Origin: Allobosea sp. 67-29
GTDB taxonomy: Bacteria > Pseudomonadota > Alphaproteobacteria > Rhizobiales > Beijerinckiaceae
Assembly: GCF_001898115.1 (NCBI RefSeq)
Contig: NZ_MKSQ01000013.1
Span: 1 to 64,000 of the forward strand
DNA: 64,000 bases
Reading direction: 5' to 3'
How positions within the stretch are numbered: position 1 is the stretch's first letter; the number at the start of each line of letters is the position of its first letter. Position numbers and translations under genes: made by a program. Under the pieces are notes generated by a model. That model ran no database searches, was not told the DNA's origin, and was given only the letters and a program-made list of their open reading frames with translations. Shown here piece by piece: positions 57,482 through 64,000 of the stretch.

Positions 57482-57886
57482 TCACCAGGGGCGCGGACCC
57501 TCCATCGTCGAAACATGGGCCGAAACGACCTTCCAGCCCAGATCGGGAAAGCGCACCCAGCTCTGGCTCTGGCGCCCGATCACGTCGCGACCGCGCACCT
57601 TGAACTCGAGGTTCACGGTGGCGAAGTCGCGGCCGAGGGTCAGGATCTCCAGCCGGATGCGCTTCTCCTTGATCCCCGGCCCCGGCGGGCGCGCGACGCG
57701 GTGGGCATGGATTTCGGAAAAACCGTAGCCGTTCTCGCCGAGAGCGTAGCGGATGGTGTGCGGGCTGTCCCAGAAGCTGGCGTCGAGCACGTCGACGTCC
57801 TTGTCGATCAGCGCCTGCTCGTAAGCCTCGAACAATGTGCTGATCTCGGCGACCACCTCGGGCCGGTTCGGGGTCAGGTCGGTCAC
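57482..57886 (-). CDS. AtzH-like (DUF3225) protein
   Basis: A 134-residue protein of the SnoaL-like/DUF3225 family, which includes AtzH and HpxZ. Seen are EISTLFEAYEQALIDKDVDV, LDASFWDSPHTIRYALGENG, GFSEIHAHRVARPPG and VSAHVSTMEG. The GTG at 57886 overlaps the stop of the upstream amidase gene (57883-57886), so the two are coupled. Known relatives accompany amidases acting on urea-like or ureide compounds; AtzH assists the cyanuric-acid pathway. The role here is inferred from pairing. Confidence 0.85.
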   Translation of the reverse strand: MTDLTPNRPEVVAEISTLFEAYEQALIDKDVDVLDASFWDSPHTIRYALGENGYGFSEIHAHRVARPPGPGIKEKRIRLEILTLGRDFATVNLEFKVRGRDVIGRQSQSWVRFPDLGWKVVSAHVSTMEGPRPW

Positions 57887-59058
57887 GCGGCATCCTCCAT
57901 GGCTTGTGCGACGGCGATCAGGCTGGCGTCGCTGCCGCGGGCGCCGATGATGGACAGGCCCACCGGCGCACCCTCGACGGTCGCGCCCGGCAGGCTGACC
58001 TGCGGATGGCCCGCCAGCCCGCCTTGCGCGCAGAGGCAGGTGATGCGATCGCGCAGGGGCTGCAGCGCCGGGATGGACTGGCCTCGCAGCGGCGCCGGGA
58101 AGGGCGTCGTCGGCAGGCACAGAATCGTTCCCGGCGGCAGCAGATGGCGCAGCCGGGCCCGCGCCTCCTCGCGCATCAGGGCCGCCCAGTTGCGATCGCT
58201 TGCCGGCACCTGCGAGCCGGCGATGAGTCCGGCGGCGACGCTGAAGGCCATCCGCGGGTTGTGCTGCTCGATCCAGGGCCGAAAACTCTGCCAGGCTTCC
58301 ACCGGCTGCAGGCTGCGCTGCGCCCGCGCCCAGACGGACAGGCCCTGCGGGGCCATGAGCTCCTCGCGCGGCGAAGAGCCGACCACTCGCGCCAGCCGTT
58401 CGACCATCGGGTGCAGCGCCGCGGCGACCTCGGGGTCGGCAAAGCCGAAGGCATCGACCGCGATCAGAAGCTTGGTCGGCAGGGGGCCGGGCTTCTCGCC
58501 CAGCATCACCGTGCCGACGCGCGCGAAGGTCCGCGCGTCGCGGGCGAACCAGCCTGCGGTGTCCGAGCTCGGCGCCTGCGGCATCAGCCCGGCCAGGTCG
58601 ATCCGGCCATGGCTCGGTCGGATGCCATAGATCCCGCAGAAGCTCGCCGGCACGCGCATCGAGCCGCCCGTATCGGTGCCGAGCGCGGTATCGCACAGTC
58701 CGGCCGCGACGGCGGCGGCCGAGCCGGAGGAGGAGCCGCCCGGCACGCGCTCCGGCGCGGCGCTGTTGAGCGGCGTGCCGTCGAAGGCGCTCTCGCCGAG
58801 AATTCCAAGCGAAACCTCGTCCGTGATCGTCTTGCCGACCAGCTCGGCACCGGCGTCGAGCAGCGCCTGCACCGCCCAGGCGTTGCGCGCTGGGACCGGA
58901 TTGGCTTTCGCCCAGTCGTGGTTGCCGCCCCCGGTCGCAACACCCGCGACGTCGAACAGGTCCTTCACCGCGAAGGTCAGGCCCGAGAGCGGCAAGCCCG
59001 GCCGGCCCGCGATATGGGCCCGCGGGCCAGGAACGAAGGCGTTGATCGCGTCGGTCAT
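57883..59058 (-). CDS. Amidase of the amidase-signature family
   Basis: A 391-residue amidase-signature hydrolase. The Ser-cisSer-Lys triad is visible: Lys32 in FAVKDLFDV, the cis-Ser in PGGSSSGSAAAVAAG (about 107-120) and nucleophile Ser133 in TDTGGSMRVPA. The C-terminus has GHPQVSLPGATVEGAPVGLS. ATG 59058 is the homology start. It shares a four-base overlap with the AtzH-like gene, so the pair may hydrolyse an amide or ureide; the substrate is unknown. The 129 bases upstream have no gene. Confidence 0.92.
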   Translation of the reverse strand: MTDAINAFVPGPRAHIAGRPGLPLSGLTFAVKDLFDVAGVATGGGNHDWAKANPVPARNAWAVQALLDAGAELVGKTITDEVSLGILGESAFDGTPLNSAAPERVPGGSSSGSAAAVAAGLCDTALGTDTGGSMRVPASFCGIYGIRPSHGRIDLAGLMPQAPSSDTAGWFARDARTFARVGTVMLGEKPGPLPTKLLIAVDAFGFADPEVAAALHPMVERLARVVGSSPREELMAPQGLSVWARAQRSLQPVEAWQSFRPWIEQHNPRMAFSVAAGLIAGSQVPASDRNWAALMREEARARLRHLLPPGTILCLPTTPFPAPLRGQSIPALQPLRDRITCLCAQGGLAGHPQVSLPGATVEGAPVGLSIIGARGSDASLIAVAQAMEDAA

Positions 59059-59187
59059 TGTTGGATCGGCTCCGGTCTGCCGGCCGCCGCCGGCTCCTGT
59101 TCGGGGGGGCGCAAGGAGAAGGTCTCGACAGCGCGCGCCGCCGGGGCGATGCAAGCACCGAGCCGCAGCGGCTGCAGCGCCCGCATG

Positions 59188-60144
59188 TCAGATCCGCTCG
59201 CCCTCCAGCGCCCAGGCGCGCACCAGCGTATTGGCGATGGCGATATGCTGCGGGCACACCAAACCCTCGGGATGCCGGCCTTCGAGCATCTGCAGCACTT
59301 CCTCGCGCGGGAACCAGCGGCCGGCCTCGAGCTCGGTCATGTCGAGCGTGATCTCGTCGCCGAGGGATTCGGCGATGCAGCCGACCATGATCGAGGACGG
59401 GAAGGGCCAGGGCTGCGAGGCGATGTAGCGGACTGTGCCGACCCTCAGGCCCGCTTCCTCCCAGCTCTCGCGACGTACGGCATCCTCCAGCGTCTCGCCC
59501 GGTTCGACGAAGCCGGCGATGCAGGAATACATGCCCGGTGCGAAGCGTGCCTGGCGGGCCAGCAGGCAGGAATCGCCGCGCGTCACCAGCATGATCACGA
59601 CCGGATCGGTGCGGGGGAAATGCAGGGCGCCGCAGACCGTGCATTCACGCCGCCAGCCGGAGGTGCCGGCGACGGTCTGGCCGCCGCACTGGGCGCAGAA
59701 GCGGTGCCGGGCATGCCAGTCGAGCACGGCCTTGGCCTCGCCGAGCGGGCCGACCTCGTCTTCCGGCACCAGCCGCTTCAGCGCCACCGAGCGCAGATCG
59801 GTGACGACCAGTTCGGAGCGTTCCTTCAGGGTTTCGGCCAGGGCCCGGTCGAGCAATCGTCCGAAGCGCGGAGAGCCGTCCTCGGCCATGCCGAGGAAAA
59901 TCTCCTCCAGCGCCGGCCCGAGCATTTCCGCCTCGCCGTGGCTGAACCACACCGACAGCGTCTCGCCATCGATCCGGTTCAGGATCGGCGTCTCGCCGGC
60001 GACCGCGGCGATCAGCGTATCGGAGCGATGACGCAGCGCCGTCACCGCATCGGGCTTGTTGCGCAGATCCTCCCGCCGGTCGAGCCGGTTGACCGCGAAG
60101 CCGGTCAGGGAAGAGCGTTCGCGGCGGGGCAGCGTATCGTTCAT
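59188..60144 (-). CDS. nudC: NAD(+) diphosphatase (NADH pyrophosphatase)
   Basis: Nudix hydrolase cleaving NAD(H) and removing NAD caps from RNA. The 318-residue protein has an N-terminal domain, a zinc ribbon with four Cys (FCAQCGG and CTVCG), the Nudix box GFVEPGETLEDAVRRESWEE and the NudC signature SQPWPFPSSIM. ATG 60144 is the usual start. It lies 43 bases downstream of the mmsB gene on the same strand. Confidence 0.95.
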   Translation of the reverse strand: MNDTLPRRERSSLTGFAVNRLDRREDLRNKPDAVTALRHRSDTLIAAVAGETPILNRIDGETLSVWFSHGEAEMLGPALEEIFLGMAEDGSPRFGRLLDRALAETLKERSELVVTDLRSVALKRLVPEDEVGPLGEAKAVLDWHARHRFCAQCGGQTVAGTSGWRRECTVCGALHFPRTDPVVIMLVTRGDSCLLARQARFAPGMYSCIAGFVEPGETLEDAVRRESWEEAGLRVGTVRYIASQPWPFPSSIMVGCIAESLGDEITLDMTELEAGRWFPREEVLQMLEGRHPEGLVCPQHIAIANTLVRAWALEGERI

Positions 60145-60187
60145 GCCTTGGGTCTAGACCCGCGAAGCCCCGCCGCGCAAGCGCCTC

Positions 60188-61075
60188 TCACGCCTCGTCG
60201 CGGCCGCGCAGAAGATGGATGATCCCGGAGAAATCCGTGCCGCCCTGACCCCAGGCATTGTGCAGCGCGAAGAGCTGGGCGGCCGCTGCGCCGAGGGGCG
60301 TGGACGCGCCCGCAGCCTGCGCCGCCTCCTGCGAGAGCTTCAGGTCCTTCAGCATCAGCGCCGAGGCGAAGCCGGGCTTGTAGTCGTTGTTGGCCGGAGA
60401 GGTCGGCACCGGCCCCGGCACCGGGCAATAGGTCGTCAGAGACCAGCACTGCCCGGAGGACGTCGAGGCCACGTCGAACAGGGCCTGATGCGAGAGGCCG
60501 AGCTTCTCGGCCAGCACGAAAGCCTCCGAGACGCCGATCATCGAGATGCCAAGGATCATGTTGTTGCAGATCTTCGCGGCCTGTCCGTTGCCGGCGCCGC
60601 CGCAATGCACGATCCGGCGCCCCATCTTGGCCAGGATCGGCTCGCCACGGTCGAACGCCTCCGCCGTGCCGCCGACCATGAAGGTGAGGGTCGCGCCCTT
60701 GGCGCCGCCGGTGCCGCCCGAGACCGGCGCGTCGAGCGAGGCGCAGCCGTGCTCCGCTGCCAGCGCATGGGCCCTGCGCGCGCTCTCGACATCGATCGTC
60801 GAGGAATCGATCAGCAGCGTGCCGGGCTTCACCGCCGGCAGGATATCGGCCCATACCGAGAGCACGTGCTTGCCGGCCGGCAGCATGGTGACGACGATCT
60901 CGGCTTCCGCGACGGCCTCCTTGGCCGAACTCGCGATGCCCACGCCCATCTCTGCCGCCGCGTCCTTCGACGCCTGCACGAGATCGAACGCTTTGACGCT
61001 ATGCCCGGCCTTGACGAGGTTCCCGGCCATCGGGCCGCCCATATTGCCGAGGCCGATGAAGGCAATGCTGGTCAT
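60188..61075 (-). CDS. mmsB: 3-hydroxyisobutyrate dehydrogenase
   Basis: Oxidises 3-hydroxyisobutyrate to methylmalonate semialdehyde in valine breakdown. The 295-residue protein has IGLGNMGGPMAGNL (NAD loop), DAPVSGGTGGAKG (substrate loop), GNGQAAKICNNMILG with the catalytic Lys, and YKPGFASALMLKDL. ATG 61075 follows GAGGAGA. With mmsA and the acyl-CoA dehydrogenase it forms a valine catabolism group, but hydrolase and enoyl-CoA hydratase genes are missing here. Confidence 0.95.
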   Translation of the reverse strand: MTSIAFIGLGNMGGPMAGNLVKAGHSVKAFDLVQASKDAAAEMGVGIASSAKEAVAEAEIVVTMLPAGKHVLSVWADILPAVKPGTLLIDSSTIDVESARRAHALAAEHGCASLDAPVSGGTGGAKGATLTFMVGGTAEAFDRGEPILAKMGRRIVHCGGAGNGQAAKICNNMILGISMIGVSEAFVLAEKLGLSHQALFDVASTSSGQCWSLTTYCPVPGPVPTSPANNDYKPGFASALMLKDLKLSQEAAQAAGASTPLGAAAAQLFALHNAWGQGGTDFSGIIHLLRGRDEA

Positions 61076-61127
61076 GGTCGTCTCCTCTCGTCGTTCTTGG
61101 TATTATCCCAGACTGCTCGAAGAGCAG

Positions 61128-61203
61128 ATCCGGGATCGTCATCAGAAAAGGCGCTTTCCCGTCTTGCGATCCCGGATCGCCGTCCGGCGTCCGGGATGAC
61201 GTC
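61128..61203. repeat. REP-like inverted repeats between acyl-CoA dehydrogenase and mmsB
   Basis: GATCCGGGATC (61128-61138) is the complement of GATCCCGGATC (61168-61178), and a further copy GTCCGGGATGAC lies at 61189-61200. Such GATCCCGG...GGGATGAC repeats resemble scattered intergenic elements of related genomes. They can fold into hairpins and may modulate the mRNA between the two genes. Confidence 0.6.
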
Positions 61204-61210
61204 TTCGGCG

Positions 61211-62359
61211 TCAATTCCCCTTCGCCCGCCCCACCAGCCCGCGCGCCACGATCATCCGCATCACCTCGTTGGTCCCCTCGAGGATCTGGTGGACGCGCAG
61301 GTCGCGCACGATCTTCTCGATGCCGTAATCGGCCAGATAACCGTAGCCGCCATGGATCTGCAGCGCGTCATTGGCGACCTCGAAGCCGGTGTCGGTGGCG
61401 ATGCGCTTGGCCATGGCGCAGAGCTTCGTCGCATCCGGCGTCTTGGCATCGAGCGCCGCGGCGGCACGCCAGAGCAGGGTGCGCGCTGCCTCAAGCTCCG
61501 TCGCCATGTCCGCGAGCTTGAATTGCAGCGCCTGGAAATCGGCGATGGCCGAGCCGAAGGCCTTGCGCTCCTTGGCATAGGTGATGGCCTTGTCGAGCGC
61601 TCCTTGCGCGCCGCCGATCGAGCAGGCGCCGATATTGAGCCGGCCGCCGTCGAGCCCGGCCATGGCGATCTTGAAGCCGATGCCCTCCGGGCCGAGACGG
61701 TTGGCGACGGGGACGCGGCAGTTCTCGAGGATCACGGCTCGCGTTGGCTGGGCGTTCCAGCCCATCTTCTTCTCGTTGGCACCGAAGGACAGGCCGGGCG
61801 TGTCCTTCTCGACGACGATGGTCGAGATGCCGCCGGGGCCGGCCTCGCCGGTGCGCGCCATCACGACATAGATGTCCGACACGCCGGCGCCTGAGATGAA
61901 CTGCTTCTGCCCGTCGAGGATGTAGTGGTCGCCGTCGAGCACCGCCTTGGTCTTCAGAGCGGCGGCGTCGGAGCCGGCGCCGGGCTCGGTCAGGCAATAG
62001 CTCGCCAGATGCTCCATCGTGCAGAGCTTCGGCAGGAAGCGCTGGCGCTGTTCGTCCGAGCCGTAGCGGTCGATCATCCAGGCGCACATGTTGTGGATCG
62101 AGATATAGGCCGCGACCGTCGGACAACCGGTCGAGAGCGCCTCGAAGATCAGCGCGGCGTCGAGGCGCGAGAGGCCGGAGCCGCCGACATCGTCGCGGAT
62201 GTAGATGCCGCCCATGCCGAGCGCGGCGGCGGCACGCATCTCCTCGAGCGGGAAGTGCTTTTCCTCGTCCCAACGCATGGCATGGGGGGCGAGCGTTTCG
62301 GCGGCGAAGGCGGTGGCCATCTCCTGAATGGCGAGTTGATCCTCGGTCAACGAGAACAT
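61211..62359 (-). CDS. Isobutyryl-CoA dehydrogenase-like acyl-CoA dehydrogenase
   Basis: FAD-dependent enzyme of 382 residues that introduces the alpha-beta double bond into an acyl-CoA. Seen are [57 protein letters not shown], the C-terminal [17 protein letters not shown] with the catalytic Glu, and [11 protein letters not shown]. Placement between mmsA and mmsB suggests isobutyryl-CoA as substrate. ATG 62359 has GAGG five bases upstream; GTG 62365 is also in frame. Confidence 0.93.
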   Translation of the reverse strand: MFSLTEDQLAIQEMATAFAAETLAPHAMRWDEEKHFPLEEMRAAAALGMGGIYIRDDVGGSGLSRLDAALIFEALSTGCPTVAAYISIHNMCAWMIDRYGSDEQRQRFLPKLCTMEHLASYCLTEPGAGSDAAALKTKAVLDGDHYILDGQKQFISGAGVSDIYVVMARTGEAGPGGISTIVVEKDTPGLSFGANEKKMGWNAQPTRAVILENCRVPVANRLGPEGIGFKIAMAGLDGGRLNIGACSIGGAQGALDKAITYAKERKAFGSAIADFQALQFKLADMATELEAARTLLWRAAAALDAKTPDATKLCAMAKRIATDTGFEVANDALQIHGGYGYLADYGIEKIVRDLRVHQILEGTNEVMRMIVARGLVGRAKGN

Positions 62360-62375
62360 GGCCACCTCGCTGTCG

Positions 62376-63872
62376 TCAGTTCATCGTCGGGATGACGAAG
62401 CTCGCACCGTCCTTGATGCCGCTCGGCCAGCGCGCCGTCACCGTCTTGGTCTTGGTGTAGAAGCGGATCGAGTCCGGGCCGTGCTGGTTCAGGTCGCCGA
62501 AGGCGGAGCGCTTCCAGCCACCGAAGGTGTAGTAGGCCAGCGGCACCGGGATCGGCAGGTTGATGCCGACCATGCCGACCTGCACCTTTGAGGCGAAGTC
62601 GCGCGCCGCGTCGCCGTCGCGGGTGAAGATCGCAGTGCCGTTGCCGTATTCGTGGTCGTTGGTGAGCTTCAGCGCCTCTTCGTAGCTCTCGGCGCGCAGT
62701 ACCGAGAGCACCGGCCCGAAGATCTCCTCCTTGTAGATGCGCATGTCCTTGGTGACGTTGTCGAACAGGCAGCCGCCGACATAGAAGCCGTTCTCGTAGC
62801 CCTGCATCTTGAACTCGCGGCCGTCGACCACGAGCTTGGCCCCTTCCTGGACGCCAATGTCGACATAGGACTTGATCTTCTCCATCGCCGCCTTCGAGAC
62901 GACCGGGCCATAGTCGGCGTTGAGGTCGGTCGAGGGGCCGATCTTGAGGCTCTCCACGCGCGGGATCAGGCGCTTGACCAGTTCGTCGGCCGTGGCCTTG
63001 CCGACCGGCACCGCTACCGAGATCGCCATGCAGCGCTCGCCGGCCGAGCCGTAGCCGGCGCCGATCAACGCATCGACCGCCTGGTCCATGTCGGCGTCGG
63101 GCATCACGATCATGTGGTTCTTGGCGCCGCCGAAGCATTGCACGCGCTTACCGTTGGCGCAGCCGCGGGCGTAGATGTATTCCGCGATCGGGGTCGAGCC
63201 GACGAAGCCGACCGCCTTGATCTCGGGATGGTCGAGGATCGCGTCGACCGCCTCCTTGTCGCCGTTGACGACGTTGAGGATGCCGGGAGGGCCGCCGGCC
63301 TCGACGAAGAGCTCGGCGAGGCGCATCGGCACGCCGGGATCGCGCTCCGACGGCTTCAGGATGAAGGCGTTGCCGCAGGCGATCGCAGGGCCGAGCTTCC
63401 AGAGCGGGATCATCGCCGGGAAGTTGAACGGCGTGATCCCGGCGCAGACGCCCAGCGGCTGGCGCATCGAATAGATGTCGATGCCGGGGCCGGCGCCGTC
63501 CGTGAACTCGCCCTTCATCAGGCCGGGCACGCCGAGAGAATATTCGATCACCTCGACGCCGCGCTGGATGTCGCCGCGGGCATCCGGGATGGTCTTGCCG
63601 TGCTCGCGGGCGAGCAGCTCCGCCAGTTCGTCGTTGTTCTGCGCGATCAGGTCGAGGAACTTCATCAGCACGCGGGCGCGGCGCTGCGGGTTGACCGCGG
63701 CCCATTTCGGCTGCGCCTCGGCCGCGTTGCGGACGGCGGCATCGAGTTCGGCTGCCGAGGCGAGAGCGACCTTGCCGATCACCGAGCCGTCCATCGGCTG
63801 GTAGATGTCGGCCGTGCGGCCAGAGGTGCCGGCGACGTTCTTGCCGCCGATGAAATGTCCGACCTGACGCAT
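62376..63872 (-). CDS. mmsA: Methylmalonate-semialdehyde dehydrogenase (CoA-acylating)
   Basis: Converts methylmalonate semialdehyde to propionyl-CoA, closing valine breakdown. The 498-residue aldehyde dehydrogenase has [48 protein letters not shown] and the catalytic Cys in [12 protein letters not shown]; the extra Cys of this CoA-acylating class and the [20 protein letters not shown] end are family features. ATG 63872 follows GGGAGG by six bases. It starts the mmsA, acyl-CoA dehydrogenase, mmsB run. Confidence 0.97.
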   Translation of the reverse strand: MRQVGHFIGGKNVAGTSGRTADIYQPMDGSVIGKVALASAAELDAAVRNAAEAQPKWAAVNPQRRARVLMKFLDLIAQNNDELAELLAREHGKTIPDARGDIQRGVEVIEYSLGVPGLMKGEFTDGAGPGIDIYSMRQPLGVCAGITPFNFPAMIPLWKLGPAIACGNAFILKPSERDPGVPMRLAELFVEAGGPPGILNVVNGDKEAVDAILDHPEIKAVGFVGSTPIAEYIYARGCANGKRVQCFGGAKNHMIVMPDADMDQAVDALIGAGYGSAGERCMAISVAVPVGKATADELVKRLIPRVESLKIGPSTDLNADYGPVVSKAAMEKIKSYVDIGVQEGAKLVVDGREFKMQGYENGFYVGGCLFDNVTKDMRIYKEEIFGPVLSVLRAESYEEALKLTNDHEYGNGTAIFTRDGDAARDFASKVQVGMVGINLPIPVPLAYYTFGGWKRSAFGDLNQHGPDSIRFYTKTKTVTARWPSGIKDGASFVIPTMN

Positions 63873-64000
63873 GGGCGCCCTCCCTACGAATGGCTGTTGT
63901 GACGATCCCATGGTTTTCCTACCATTCTCGTTTGCGCACGGCTATAGCGAGAGCGGAACGCCAGCCGTGCAAAAACGCAAATATGAGGAGGGAGGCTTGG
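63873..64000. promoter_or_regulatory. Upstream region of mmsA, with start of a possible divergent gene
   Basis: The promoter of mmsA must lie here. At the right edge a strong purine-rich ribosome site (GAGGAGGGAGG, 63984-63995) points rightward, followed by a TTG at the very end. It suggests a divergent gene, often a regulator beside mms genes, beginning just outside the window. Confidence 0.45.

Noticed and set aside
57904..60222. 772-codon open frame opposite the amidase and nudC genes
   Set aside because: Shadow of two well-supported genes with intact catalytic motifs.

Overview
The window reads as chromosomal DNA of a GC-rich alphaproteobacterium of the Hyphomicrobiales. A Bosea-like genus is my best guess from gene content, not something the sequence proves. 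The clues are the cytochrome c (cycM-like)/kdsB/pheA neighbourhood, the hisD/UPF0262/small phosphatase run, the yej peptide importer and the Lhr-PdeM-exonuclease-ligase repair genes.

Region 1 (1-17.8 kb) is an accessory surface-polysaccharide locus with patches of lower GC. It has an ABC O-antigen exporter (wzm/wzt), two fucosyltransferase-type enzymes (GT10 and GT11), a two-domain GT2 enzyme, a CatB-like acetyltransferase and another GT2. A tightly packed minus-strand run holds a methyltransferase, a DegT-fold enzyme whose PLP lysine is replaced by histidine (ColD-like), an Fcl/ColC-like epimerase-reductase and gmd. This points to GDP-L-colitose, or a mixed L-fucose/colitose product, as donor for the two transferases. 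An RgpF-like protein and a dTDP-L-rhamnose operon (rfbB, rfbC, rfbD) follow. The fourth gene of that operon, rfbA, survives only as a 5' stub fused to the tail of an IS3-family transposase. A rhamnosyltransferase-like GT2 and a tRNA-Gly(CCC) close the region.

Region 2 (18-31.3 kb) starts with a nucleotide-sugar dehydrogenase between two tRNA genes. Then come the DNA-repair genes pdeM, an Lhr-type helicase, a metallo-beta-lactamase-fold exonuclease and an ATP-dependent ligase, interleaved with a TPR methyltransferase and a secreted SGNH hydrolase. A NarL-type regulator, a DUF6460 membrane protein, pyrD, a DUF952 protein and a LexA-like S24 regulator complete it.

Region 3 (31.3-37.8 kb) is a minus-strand signalling block: a sensor kinase, a disulfide-less flavin oxidoreductase, a membrane GGDEF-EAL protein and an RpfF-like (diffusible signal factor synthase) crotonase with one catalytic Glu changed to Asp.

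Region 4 (38-47.9 kb) contains a small basic protein, murA, DUF2948, hisD, UPF0262 and a low-molecular-weight phosphatase. It continues with a TadE/TadG pair whose upstream region carries a perfect 23-bp palindrome, a small membrane protein coupled to a chemotaxis receptor, and deoB.

Region 5 (47.9-64 kb) is mostly housekeeping: the yejABEF peptide importer, membrane cytochrome c, kdsB, pheA, a dienelactone-hydrolase-family protein, an amidase/AtzH-like pair, nudC and a valine-catabolism set (mmsA, isobutyryl-CoA dehydrogenase, mmsB). REP-like inverted repeats sit at 56.2 and 61.1 kb. No CRISPR array, rRNA, integrase or prophage was seen.
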